DNA from: JBCBAP01 sp038532435 | Lineage (GTDB): Bacteria > Pseudomonadota > Alphaproteobacteria > Rhodobacterales > Rhodobacteraceae | Length of the DNA stretch: 41,661 nt | Direction: 5' to 3' | NCBI GenBank assembly: GCA_038532435.1 | Contig: JBCBAP010000030.1 | Coordinates: 1-41,661, forward strand | The notes under the pieces: model-generated | The model's input: only the letters and a program-made list of their open reading frames with translations | The model's database searches: none | What the model was told of the DNA's origin: nothing | Position numbers and translations under genes: made by a program | Part shown: one piece after another, positions 32,497 through 41,254 of the stretch | Layout: each line of letters starts with the position of its first letter | Numbering within the stretch: position 1 is the first letter of the stretch

Positions 32497-33636
32497 ATGA
32501 GGCTCGTCCCAGTACTTACTGCGCTCTGCGTCGCGGTAGCCCTCTATTTCCTGGTGCTAGACCGCGAAAGCCTGAACACCTTCGTCTCCCGGTTCCAGGG
32601 AACGGGAGAAGCCACCGCAGCGGTGCCCGAGGCCGACGCGGAGCAGCTTCAAACAGCCGCAGCCGCCGCCGATGATGGTGGTACGGATGAGCCGCTGGTT
32701 TCCGTCGTCGCCCTGCGCTCGGTTGCACAAGATGTTCAGAGCGGGATCCTTCTGCGGGGCCGAACCGAAGCGGGTCGCAAGGTGAGCGTGACCGCGGAGA
32801 CGAACGGTCTCGTCGTCAGCGAACCGCTTGAGAAAGGCGCTCTCGTCCGCGCAGGCGATCTGATGTGCGCCCTCGACGCGGGCACCCGCCCGGCAGAGTT
32901 GCAACAGGCGCTCGCCTCGCTGGAGGAGGCGCGAGCAAACGCAAACGCCGCCAACACGCTTTTCCGCCGCGGCGTCGGGTCGGAGACCCAAGCGCTTGCT
33001 GAAACCGCGCGGCTCGAAGGGGCGCTTGCGATCGTCGAACAGGCCAAGCGGGAGCTGGAGCGGCTCGATATCCACGCCCCTTTCGATGGACTGCTGGAGA
33101 GTGATACCGCGCAGCTCGGCACGCTTCTGCAGCCCGGCACGACCTGCGGCACAGTGCTCGACCTGCGGCGCATCAAGCTTGTGGGCTTCGTCGCGGAGCG
33201 GGACATCAACAAGGTCGAGATCGGGGCACCCGCAGGCGCGCGGCTCTCCTCCGGCCAAATGGTGGAGGGCGAGGTTTCCTTCGTCTCCCGGTCCGCAGAT
33301 CCGCTCACCCGAACGTTCCAGGTCGAGGTTGAGGTGGACAATGCCGATCTGGGCATCCGCGACGGCATGACGGCGGAGATCAACATCTCCCTCCCCGGCG
33401 TTCAGGCACATCTGCTGCCCCAGGCCTCCCTGACCCTCGATGATGGCGGGCAGCTCGGCGTGCGGGTCGTCGAGGATGGCGTCGCGCTATTCAAGCCTGT
33501 GACCGTCATCAGGGACGACGCGCGCGGCCTCTGGATCTCCGGCCTTGCACCACAGGCGGAGGTCATCGTCGTTGGCCAGGAATTCGTCAACGATGGCCGC
33601 GCCGTGCAGGTAACATTCGCGGAGACCATGCAATGA
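32497..33636 (+). CDS. RND efflux periplasmic adaptor (membrane fusion protein)
   Basis: A 379-residue adaptor that links an RND pump to an outer-membrane channel. The N-terminus has one hydrophobic anchor (LTALCVAVALYFLVL). Next come the lipoyl-like half (VSVTAETNGLVVSEPLEKGALVRAGD), a helical hairpin rich in alanine and glutamate (LQQALASLEEARANANAANT), the second lipoyl half (IHAPFDGLLESDTAQLGTLLQPG) and beta-barrel parts (VGFVAERDINKVEIGA, TFQVEVEVDNADLGIRDGM). ATG 32497 has GGAGG about 6 bases upstream and is preferred to 32458. The 3' end overlaps the pump start by four bases (ATGA). No outer-membrane TolC-type gene is next to it. Confidence 0.93.
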   Translation: MRLVPVLTALCVAVALYFLVLDRESLNTFVSRFQGTGEATAAVPEADAEQLQTAAAAADDGGTDEPLVSVVALRSVAQDVQSGILLRGRTEAGRKVSVTAETNGLVVSEPLEKGALVRAGDLMCALDAGTRPAELQQALASLEEARANANAANTLFRRGVGSETQALAETARLEGALAIVEQAKRELERLDIHAPFDGLLESDTAQLGTLLQPGTTCGTVLDLRRIKLVGFVAERDINKVEIGAPAGARLSSGQMVEGEVSFVSRSADPLTRTFQVEVEVDNADLGIRDGMTAEINISLPGVQAHLLPQASLTLDDGGQLGVRVVEDGVALFKPVTVIRDDARGLWISGLAPQAEVIVVGQEFVNDGRAVQVTFAETMQ

Positions 33637-36600
33637 CGGGCATCGTCGACTGGGCGTCCTCCCGGGCGCGGATGATCTTTGCCTTCATCCTGCTGTCGCT
33701 GGCGGCAGGGTGGCTCAGCTACACCGGTCTGCCCAAGGAAGGCGAGCCGGACATCGATGTGCCGGTCCTCGTGGTCACAGCCCCCTTGCCCGGGGTCAGC
33801 GCGGAGGATTCCGAGAAACTGCTCGTGAAGCCCATGGAGACCGAGTTCCAGGACCTCGACGGGCTCAAGGAAATCAGCGCGACCGCTGCCGAAGGCATCG
33901 CGATCGTGGCGCTCGAGTTCGAATTCGGCTGGGACAAGCCCGCAACCATCGCGGAAGTGCGCGACCGGGTCGATCAGGCCCAAGGCAAGTTCCCGGCAGA
34001 GGCCGAGGAACCGACGATCAGCGAGATCAACTTCTCCGAATTCCCGATCATCGTCGTCTCCCTCTCCGGCAACGTGCCGGAGCGAACCCTGTTCCGGGTG
34101 GTAAAGGATTTGCAGACCGAGCTCGAATCGATGCCTGAAGTGCTCGAGGCCGGGCTCGCCGGACATCGCGATGAGATGCTCGAAGTGCTGATCGACCCCC
34201 TGCGGCTCGAGGCGTACAACGTGACCGCGCAGGAACTGCTCAACGTTGTCGTCAACAACAACCAGCTCGTCGCCGCCGGCGAGGTGGAGAGCGGGTCCGG
34301 CGCCTACGCGGTCAAGATCCCGAGCGCGTTTGATGAGGCGCAGGACGTCTACGACCTGCCGGTCAAAGTGAACGGTGACCGGGTCATCACCCTGGGCGAT
34401 CTCGCGGACATCCGCCTCACGTTCGAGGATGAGGTCGGCACCGCCCGCTACAACGGGGAGACGACGGTCGCCCTGCAGGTGGTCAAGCGCAAGGGCGTAA
34501 ACCTGATCGATACGGTCGCGCAGGTGCGGGAAACCGTGAATGCCGAGGTGGCCATGTGGCCGCCGGAGTTGCAGGACGCGGTGCGCGTGGACTTCTCAAT
34601 GGACGAATCCACCAATGTGGCGGACATGGTCCGGCAGCTCGAGGGGTCGGTTCTGACCGCCATCGCGCTGGTCATGATCGTGGTGCTGGCAGCTCTGGGG
34701 GCGCGGTCAGCACTGCTTGTGGGCTTCGCTATCCCCACCTCTTTCCTCCTGTGCTTCGCACTCCTCGCGGTGCTCGACATGACCGTGTCGAACATCGTGA
34801 TGTTCGGCCTGATCCTTGCGGTCGGCATGCTCGTTGATGGGGCCATTGTCGTCGTGGAGTACGCGGACAAGCGGATCGCGGCAGGCGAAGGACCGATGCG
34901 CGCCTTCGCAAGCTCGGCCAAACGGATGTTTTGGCCCATCGTGAGCTCGACTGCGACGACGCTCTGCGCCTTCCTGCCCATGCTGTTCTGGCCAGGCATC
35001 CCTGGTGAGTTCATGGGCATGCTGCCGGTGACGCTGATCTTCGTCCTGTCCGCATCGCTTGTGGTGGCGCTGGTCTATCTGCCCGTTGTGGGCGGTGTTG
35101 CCGGCCGCATCTCCCGCAATGTGGAGCGGGCGGCGACCGCACTTCAGAACAGCCTTCCCGTTCTGCTGCGGCTGGTCCTCTTCCTCGTGACGATCGCGCT
35201 GGTGTTGGGCAGCATCCTGGTGCTGCTGACCGTCCAGCCGACGATGGGCGCTGTCCTCTTCGTGCTGAGCTGCCTTGCGCTTGCCTCTGTCGGCGGATCG
35301 TTCCGCGACCGAAGCCGCCCGGGCCCTGGTCAGGCGGGCTACCGCCGCAACACGTTCGGCTGGATCATTCAGGGGATCGCGGGCAACCCGGTGATGCCCG
35401 TGGTGACGCTGCTTGTCGCCGGGGGCCTCGTGTTCAGCGTGTTCACCTACTTCGGGGAGAACAACAACGGCGTTGAGTTCTTCGTCGAAACGGAGCCGGA
35501 GCGCGCCATCGCCTATGTCCGCGCCCGGGGCAACCTCAGCCTTGAGGAGAAGGACCGGCTTGTGCGCCAGGTTGAGGAGCGGATCATCGGTATTGAAGGG
35601 GTCGAGTCGATCTTCGCCTTCGCCGGATCCGGGGGTCTCAACCAGAATGGCGGAGGCGCATCGGTGCCCAAAGATTCCGTCGGTCAGGTGCAGATCGAGC
35701 TGGCGCCCTGGTACACGCGCGGGGATGGCAACGACATCCTGGCGGAGATCAACGAACGCCTCGTCACCATCCCGGGTGTGATCGCCGAGATCTCCGAACA
35801 GGCGCAGGGTCCTGCGCAGGGCAAGCCCGTCCACCTTCGCATCAGTGGCAACAACTTCGACGACCTGCTCGTCGCTGCGGCCCAGATCCGGGAGAAGTTC
35901 GACAGCACGGAGGGGCTCGTCGATGTGGAGGACACCCGCCCGCTGCCCGGCATCGACTGGCAAATCGACGTGGATGTGGAGGCCGCGGGCCGATATGGCG
36001 CGGATGTGGCGACGGTCGGGTCGATGGTGCAACTCGTCACCCGGGGCATCCTGCTCGACACCATGCGCACCGACACCTCCGACGAGGAGATCGAGATCAG
36101 GGTCCGGTTTCCCGAGCAGGACCGCCTGCTTTCCACCCTCGACACGCTGAGGGTGCGCACGGCGGACGGCCTCGTCCCCCTGTCGAACTTCATCACTCGG
36201 ACACCGGTGCAGAAGCTTGCGGAGATCAACCGCATCGACACTATGCGCTACTTCGACGTGCTCGCAGACATCCCCGCGGACGCGGCACCGGACCAGAACG
36301 CCAACGCCAAGATCGTGGAGCTGACCGAGTGGCTGGACACCGAAGCGGTGCTGCCCGACACGGTCGCGACCGAATGGACCGGCGATCAGGAGGAACAGGC
36401 GGAGAGCCAGGCCTTCCTCGGGGGGGCGTTCATCGGGGCGCTGGGGCTGATGTTCGTGATCCTGCTCGCGCAGTTCAACTCCCTCTACAACTCTGTGGTG
36501 GTGTTGCTGGCGGTTGTCCTCTCGACCACGGGGTCGCTGATCGGAATGCTCGTGATGCAGCAGCCTTTCTCGATCATCATGACCGGGACCGGGATCGTGG

Positions 36601-37136
36601 CACTCGCCGGTATCGTGGTGAACAACAACATCGTGCTCATCGACACCTATCAGGAATACAGCCGCTACATGCCCCGGCTGGAGGCTATCGTGCGCACGGC
36701 ACAGGATCGCCTGCGCCCGGTGCTGCTGACGACCATCACGACCATGGCGGGCCTCGCCCCGATGATGTTCGGGGTGTCCGTGGACTTCATCAACGGGGGT
36801 TACTCCATCGATGCGCCCACTGCGCTCTGGTGGAAACAGCTTGCGACCGCGGTGGTCTTCGGCCTCGGGGTTGCGACGGTTCTGACGCTGGTCATCACCC
36901 CGTCGTTGCTGGCGATCCGGGTCTGGGTGACCAAGGGCGCCTACCTCGGCTGGCGTGAGCTCAAGGGCGCGATGCAGGCTCAGGACAGCGAGCTGAACCG
37001 GGATCTCTCCCTCGCTCAAAAGGCGCGGTTGCAACGCAAGCCCCAAGACATGACGTGGGGCGATGATCTATTCGCACCGGACATGGAGCTGCCGAAGTCC
37101 TCGGCTCTCGCACCCCGTCTCAGCGCAGCGGAGTGA
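33633..37136 (+). CDS. RND (AcrB/HAE-type) efflux pump with extra membrane segments
   Basis: A proton-driven inner-membrane transporter, 1167 residues, more than 100 longer than AcrB. It has the RND layout: first helix, a long periplasmic porter part, GFAIPTSFLLCFALL, the TM4 segment GMLVDGAIVVVEY with one proton-relay aspartate at about 402 (AcrB has two adjacent), and in the second half FIGALGLMFVILLAQFNS and VNNNIVLIDTY. The first-half helices end near 490. Two more hydrophobic stretches (about 510-532 and 536-553) then precede the helix starting about 588, where AcrB has only a cytoplasmic linker helix. The C-terminal 70 residues form an extra charged tail. The substrate is unknown. Confidence 0.93.
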   Translation: MTGIVDWASSRARMIFAFILLSLAAGWLSYTGLPKEGEPDIDVPVLVVTAPLPGVSAEDSEKLLVKPMETEFQDLDGLKEISATAAEGIAIVALEFEFGWDKPATIAEVRDRVDQAQGKFPAEAEEPTISEINFSEFPIIVVSLSGNVPERTLFRVVKDLQTELESMPEVLEAGLAGHRDEMLEVLIDPLRLEAYNVTAQELLNVVVNNNQLVAAGEVESGSGAYAVKIPSAFDEAQDVYDLPVKVNGDRVITLGDLADIRLTFEDEVGTARYNGETTVALQVVKRKGVNLIDTVAQVRETVNAEVAMWPPELQDAVRVDFSMDESTNVADMVRQLEGSVLTAIALVMIVVLAALGARSALLVGFAIPTSFLLCFALLAVLDMTVSNIVMFGLILAVGMLVDGAIVVVEYADKRIAAGEGPMRAFASSAKRMFWPIVSSTATTLCAFLPMLFWPGIPGEFMGMLPVTLIFVLSASLVVALVYLPVVGGVAGRISRNVERAATALQNSLPVLLRLVLFLVTIALVLGSILVLLTVQPTMGAVLFVLSCLALASVGGSFRDRSRPGPGQAGYRRNTFGWIIQGIAGNPVMPVVTLLVAGGLVFSVFTYFGENNNGVEFFVETEPERAIAYVRARGNLSLEEKDRLVRQVEERIIGIEGVESIFAFAGSGGLNQNGGGASVPKDSVGQVQIELAPWYTRGDGNDILAEINERLVTIPGVIAEISEQAQGPAQGKPVHLRISGNNFDDLLVAAAQIREKFDSTEGLVDVEDTRPLPGIDWQIDVDVEAAGRYGADVATVGSMVQLVTRGILLDTMRTDTSDEEIEIRVRFPEQDRLLSTLDTLRVRTADGLVPLSNFITRTPVQKLAEINRIDTMRYFDVLADIPADAAPDQNANAKIVELTEWLDTEAVLPDTVATEWTGDQEEQAESQAFLGGAFIGALGLMFVILLAQFNSLYNSVVVLLAVVLSTTGSLIGMLVMQQPFSIIMTGTGIVALAGIVVNNNIVLIDTYQEYSRYMPRLEAIVRTAQDRLRPVLLTTITTMAGLAPMMFGVSVDFINGGYSIDAPTALWWKQLATAVVFGLGVATVLTLVITPSLLAIRVWVTKGAYLGWRELKGAMQAQDSELNRDLSLAQKARLQRKPQDMTWGDDLFAPDMELPKSSALAPRLSAAE

Positions 37137-37158
37137 CCCGGACGGTCGGAGAGCAACG

Positions 37159-37179
37159 GCGGCATATGCGCCGCTTTTT
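37159..37179 (+). terminator. Intrinsic terminator after the RND pump gene
   Basis: GCGGC (37159-37163) pairs with GCCGC (37170-37174) around a six-base loop and is followed by five T residues. The stem is short but GC-only. It sits between the convergent RND and ABC exporter genes. Confidence 0.65.
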
Positions 37180-37197
37180 ACCCCGAGGCTAACGACG

Positions 37198-39021
37198 CTA
37201 TACCGCGACCGCCTCGGGCTCCTCCTCTGACGCCTGGCGATGCCACATCGCCGCGTAGCGCCCTGCGCGGGCGAGCAGTTCTGCATGGGTGCCCCGCTCC
37301 CGCACCACCCCATCTTCCAAGACGACGATCTGATCCGCATCGACAACGGTCGAGAGGCGATGCGCGATTGTAATCACCGTACGCCCTTGCCCCATCTGCG
37401 CCAGCGAATCCTGGATCTCCTTCTCCGTCTGGCTGTCGAGCGCGGAGGTCGCCTCGTCCAGCAACAGGATCGGAGGGTTCTTCAGGATCGTGCGGGCGAT
37501 ACCGACGCGCTGCTTCTCTCCGCCGGAAAGCTTGAGCCCCCGTTCACCCACCGTGGTCTCGTAGCCGTCCGGCAATCCTTCGATGAAACGGTCGATGCGG
37601 GCGGCGCGGGCGGCCTCGCGGACCTCATCCATCGTCGCCTCGGGCCGCCCGTAGGCGATGTTGTAGCCGATGGTGTCGTTGAAGAGCACGGTGTCCTGGG
37701 GCACCACGCCGATCTGCGCCCGCACGCTTTCCTGGGTAACCGACCGCAGATCCTGCCCGTCGATCTCGATACCCCCGCCGGTCACGTCATAGAATCGGAA
37801 GAGGAGCCGCCCGATCGTCGACTTGCCGGAGCCGGACGGGCCGACGACGGCGACGGTCTGCCCTGCCGGAACCTCAAGGCTCACGCCCTTCAAGATTTCC
37901 CGCTCCGGGTCGTACCCGAACCGCACATCGCTCAGGGTGATGCTGCCCCCTTCGACCCGGATGGCATCCGCGTCCGGTTTGTCCGTGACCTCCGGCGCCT
38001 GTTCCAGAAGGCCGAACATCTCCCCCATGTCGACAAGCGCCTGCCGGATCTCCCGATAAACGGTGCCGAGGAAGTTGAGCGGCATCGTGATCTGCATCAT
38101 GTAGAGATTGACGGCGGTGAAGCCGCCGACGGTCATCGCCCCGGACTGCACGTCCATCGCGGCCATCACCAGCACGGTCACGAGCCCCGTCGTGATGATC
38201 AGGCTCTGCCCGAAATTCAGCCCCGCCAGCGAGTAGAGGGTCTTGAGCGATTCCCGCTCATAGCCCTCCATAGCGTAGTCGTAGCGCGCGGCCTCCCGCC
38301 GTTCGGCGCCAAAATACTTCACGGTTTCGAAGTTGAGGAGGCTGTCGATCGCCTTCTGGTTCGCGTCCGTGTCCTTCTCGTTCATCCGCTTGCGGATTGC
38401 CACGCGCCATTCGGTGACCCGGAACGTGAACAGGATGTAAAGCCCGATGGTCGCGAGCACCGCGACCACGTACCAGACACCGAACAGCACCCAGAAAATG
38501 CCGGCCATCAGCAGAAGCTCGAGCATCAGCGGTCCGATGGAGAAAATCAGGAACCGAAGCAGGAAGTCGACACCCTTCACCCCCCGCTCGATGATGCGGG
38601 ACAACCCGCCGGTCTTCCGGCTGATATGGTAGCGCAGGGAAAGTGCGTGGATGTGCTGGAAGGTCTGGAACGCGAGCTTGCGCAGGGCACGCTGGCCGAC
38701 CTTTGCGAACACCATGTCGCGCAGCTGGTTGAACGCCACCATCCCGAGGCGGGCAAGCCCAAAGCCGAGGACTAGTGCCACCGGCCCGAGGGCCAGCATC
38801 GTCGCCTGACCCGCCGCACCCTCGACGGGCGCAAGCGCGTCGACGGCCTGGGCAAAGAACCACGGCGTCGACAGGGTGACGACCTTCGCCATCACGAGAC
38901 ACAGGAGGGCGAGCACCACCCTGACCTTCACCCACGTCTCCCCCGGCGGCCAGATATAGGGCACCACCTTGCGCAGCACGCTGCATTCAGCGCTCACAGG
39001 TGAGGGGATGGTGTCGGACAT
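37198..39021 (-). CDS. Atm1-type ABC exporter (heavy-metal / glutathione-conjugate half-transporter)
   Basis: A homodimeric half-transporter of the ABCB7/Atm1/HMT1 family, 607 residues with a six-helix membrane domain followed by an ATPase domain. Walker A is GPSGSGKST at 394-402, the signature is LSGGEKQR and Walker B ILLLDEATSALD. From memory of the Novosphingobium Atm1 structure, its glutathione-binding residues are Y195, R206, R210, N269, Q272 and R323. The same residues occur here at the same positions (GLY at 195, WRVAIR at 205-210, NFGQ at 269-272, VYR at 321-323). It therefore probably exports glutathione-metal or oxidised-glutathione compounds. The start has GGAG about 8 bases upstream, and the gene follows the LysM gene on the same strand. 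Confidence 0.92.
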   Translation of the reverse strand: MSDTIPSPVSAECSVLRKVVPYIWPPGETWVKVRVVLALLCLVMAKVVTLSTPWFFAQAVDALAPVEGAAGQATMLALGPVALVLGFGLARLGMVAFNQLRDMVFAKVGQRALRKLAFQTFQHIHALSLRYHISRKTGGLSRIIERGVKGVDFLLRFLIFSIGPLMLELLLMAGIFWVLFGVWYVVAVLATIGLYILFTFRVTEWRVAIRKRMNEKDTDANQKAIDSLLNFETVKYFGAERREAARYDYAMEGYERESLKTLYSLAGLNFGQSLIITTGLVTVLVMAAMDVQSGAMTVGGFTAVNLYMMQITMPLNFLGTVYREIRQALVDMGEMFGLLEQAPEVTDKPDADAIRVEGGSITLSDVRFGYDPEREILKGVSLEVPAGQTVAVVGPSGSGKSTIGRLLFRFYDVTGGGIEIDGQDLRSVTQESVRAQIGVVPQDTVLFNDTIGYNIAYGRPEATMDEVREAARAARIDRFIEGLPDGYETTVGERGLKLSGGEKQRVGIARTILKNPPILLLDEATSALDSQTEKEIQDSLAQMGQGRTVITIAHRLSTVVDADQIVVLEDGVVRERGTHAELLARAGRYAAMWHRQASEEEPEAVAV

Positions 39022-39052
39022 GGAGTTCTCCGCGGGCTGTGCGGTGACACCT

Positions 39053-39086
39053 ATGCCATCCGGGGCGGAATGCCAGCCCCGGGCAT
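39053..39086 (-). terminator. Hairpin between LysM and ABC exporter genes
   Basis: CGGGGC (39061-39066) pairs with GCCCCG (39076-39081), and an outer ATGCC/GGCAT pair extends it, just at the LysM stop codon. There is no T-run. It may attenuate read-through or protect an mRNA end. Confidence 0.35.
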
Positions 39087-40534
39087 TACTCCGCCGCTGT
39101 CGGCAGGGTGAAGACCTGCCCCGGATAGATCAGGTCCGGGTCGCGGATCTGATCGGAATTTGCGCGGAAGATCTGCGTGTACCGCAGCCCTTCGCCATAA
39201 CGCTGCTCGGCGATCGTCCAGAGGTTGTTGCCCGGTTGGACGACGATGGAACCTGCCGGGGCGGCGAAGGTCGCAGCGGGTGTCACCTGCGGCGATGTCG
39301 CCGTATCGGGCTCCGCGAACGGATCGGCGTCGGACTTGAGCACCTCATTGGACCTTGCCTGTTCCTTCGCCTGCGCGGCGATCAGGTCGGGAAACTCGCG
39401 TTGAAACGGGCTTTCGAACCGGGAAGCAACCTCCCCCGCTGCATCCACCTCATCGACGCGCAGGATGTAGAGGCCCACATCGATGTCGCCGATCTCCACC
39501 CGCCAGGTTCCGTCATCGGCGATGGAGGCGTCAGCGACCTTCAGCGCGTTCGCGTAAATCCGCGCAGTGTTGCCCGGCTGGCCTCGTCCGCTGAGGACGA
39601 CCGCGCCGACGGCGGAGTAGCTGATCGTGTCGAGCGAGATCTGGTCACGGAACCCGCTGTCCGGCGCGGAAACGATCTCGATACCCTTTTCGGTGCTGCG
39701 CACGACCGTCGGCTCCGGCTCCGGTGCCGGGATCGCACCGGGCTCGGACGCAACCGGCCGTTCCACCAGCACGACGATCGTGTCTTCGGAGACGGAGACA
39801 CCGCCGCGACTATCCTCCGCGGAAAGCTGGATCGATTGCGGCGTGCCGGTCTGAGGAGAGCGGAAAAGGGTGACGAAATCGCCCGCCCGGCTCGCCTTGG
39901 TGGAAACGGTGGGTTTGCCGTCAATGGTGACGGTCACCACACTGCCCGGCGCCGCCCGGCCTGCAACAATGGCCGACCCGTCCTTCTCTACGCGCACGAC
40001 GTCGAACTCCGGGGCATCCGGCGCGTCCGGGCGTGTGCCGATCTCGGTTGTCGGCGCCTGCGGGCTGATGCTCAGATCCCGCTTCGCATCGCTCCCGGAC
40101 AGAAGCGAGGCGAGCTCTTCCTTGCCCGCATCATCCGTGGCACCGGGCACGCTGAGAAGCGGGGACGGCTTTGTCTCCGCGTCGAGCGGTTCGGCGAGCA
40201 GGCCGACGCTGTCCGCCATCTCCCCCTGCTGCTGCGGGGTGGAGGGCTCCTTGACCGTTTCGGCGTCGCTGGATGGTGCGGGATCCATGGCGATCACCAC
40301 CGGCTCCGCCGGGGTGTCGTCCTTCACATCGGCAACGATCGGCTGTGTCTGAACGGCCACGGGCTGCTTTTCTTCGACGGGTCCGTCATCTCTGGGTTGA
40401 ACGCTCGCCAGTTCCGGCTGCGGTGGCGGCACCGCCTCCGCACGCATGCGCTGCGCGTTTCCCCACTGCATCACCCCGATCACCCCCGCGATCAGCGCGA
40501 CAAAGCACAGGGCCAGGACCCCTCTGTTCGTCAT
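39086..40534 (-). CDS. Membrane-anchored Ig-like and LysM domain protein
   Basis: A 482-residue envelope protein. One N-terminal hydrophobic segment (ALCFVALIAGVIGVM, about 8-22) anchors or exports it. A long acidic, proline-rich linker (about 30-170) follows, then two beta-sandwich Ig-like stretches (DVVRVEKDGSAIVAGRAAPG and YSAVGAVVLSGRGQPG, each followed by a T/G-rich second strand pair). The C-terminus is a LysM peptidoglycan-binding domain (about 432-480: VVQPGNNLWTIAEQRYG, then YTQIFRANSDQIRDPDLIYPGQVFTLP). The start has GGAG about 6 bases upstream. It probably sits in the periplasm bound to cell wall. It precedes the ABC exporter gene by 64 bases and may be co-transcribed. Its exact role is unknown. 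Confidence 0.88.
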   Translation of the reverse strand: MTNRGVLALCFVALIAGVIGVMQWGNAQRMRAEAVPPPQPELASVQPRDDGPVEEKQPVAVQTQPIVADVKDDTPAEPVVIAMDPAPSSDAETVKEPSTPQQQGEMADSVGLLAEPLDAETKPSPLLSVPGATDDAGKEELASLLSGSDAKRDLSISPQAPTTEIGTRPDAPDAPEFDVVRVEKDGSAIVAGRAAPGSVVTVTIDGKPTVSTKASRAGDFVTLFRSPQTGTPQSIQLSAEDSRGGVSVSEDTIVVLVERPVASEPGAIPAPEPEPTVVRSTEKGIEIVSAPDSGFRDQISLDTISYSAVGAVVLSGRGQPGNTARIYANALKVADASIADDGTWRVEIGDIDVGLYILRVDEVDAAGEVASRFESPFQREFPDLIAAQAKEQARSNEVLKSDADPFAEPDTATSPQVTPAATFAAPAGSIVVQPGNNLWTIAEQRYGEGLRYTQIFRANSDQIRDPDLIYPGQVFTLPTAAE

Positions 40535-40631
40535 TCGGCGCTCCGATATGTTTATCCCCGGTCGCGACCCCCTCGCACCCCGAGACCGCCTAGCTCAATC
40601 ACGGGTATACTGTCATATTCCAGCAACATCT

Positions 40632-40647
40632 AGGCAATTAATTGCCT
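40632..40647. promoter_or_regulatory. 16-bp perfect palindrome between LysM and LOG genes
   Basis: AGGCAATTAATTGCCT is self-complementary over all 16 bases. It lies 46 bases before the LOG-family ATG and 98 bases before the LysM ATG in a divergent promoter region, a good place for a dimeric repressor site. Confidence 0.5.
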
Positions 40648-40693
40648 GTACATCCCGGCGGTCCGCCGGAAAATCACAACAAGGAGAGGCGAG

Positions 40694-41254
40694 ATGAGCA
40701 CAAACGGGCAACGCGGCAGCGTTTGCGTCTATTGCGGATCGCGGGAGGGAACCGATCCAAGCTACGCAGATGCGGCGGACCGGACCGGTCAGGCGATCGC
40801 CGACGCAGACCTTCGGCTCGTTTACGGCGCGGGCGATGTGGGGCTCATGGGCCGGGTTGCGCGCAGCGCGCAGGCCGCAGGGTCGGACATCATCGGTGTC
40901 ATCCCGCAACACCTCGTCGACCTGGAGGTCGGCAAATCTGACGTCTCCCGCTACATCATCACGGAGACGATGCACGAACGCAAAAAGGTGATGTTCACCA
41001 ACGCGGATGCGGTGCTGGCCCTGCCCGGCGGGCCGGGCACCCTCGACGAACTCTTCGAGGTGCTGACCTGGCGACAGCTCGGCCTGCATGCAAAGCCCAT
41101 CGTGCTCCTGAACGTTGCCGGATACTGGGACGGGCTGGTGGAGCTGATCGACGGCATCGTTGCCCGCGGTTTCGCCGATGCGAGTTTCCGGGCGTTTCTG
41201 GAGGTGGAGACGGAGCCTGAGGCAGCCGTCGCCCGGATCCTCGCCCGGATCTAG
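40694..41254 (+). CDS. LOG-family protein (nucleoside 5'-monophosphate phosphoribohydrolase type)
   Basis: A 186-residue Rossmann-like protein of the LOG/TIGR00730 family. Members cleave nucleoside monophosphates, including cytokinin nucleotides, to free base and ribose 5-phosphate. The key motif PGGPGTLDE (111-119) with the preceding MHERKKVMF (93-101) is intact and supplies the catalytic glutamate and arginine. GAGDVGLMG (46-53) replaces the more usual GGGxxGLMG. AAGGAG lies 10-15 bases before ATG 40694. In most bacteria the cellular role is unclear and the family was long annotated as lysine decarboxylase in error. Its TAG stop overlaps the stop of the convergent metallophosphoesterase gene within CTAG. 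Confidence 0.92.
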   Translation: MSTNGQRGSVCVYCGSREGTDPSYADAADRTGQAIADADLRLVYGAGDVGLMGRVARSAQAAGSDIIGVIPQHLVDLEVGKSDVSRYIITETMHERKKVMFTNADAVLALPGGPGTLDELFEVLTWRQLGLHAKPIVLLNVAGYWDGLVELIDGIVARGFADASFRAFLEVETEPEAAVARILARI

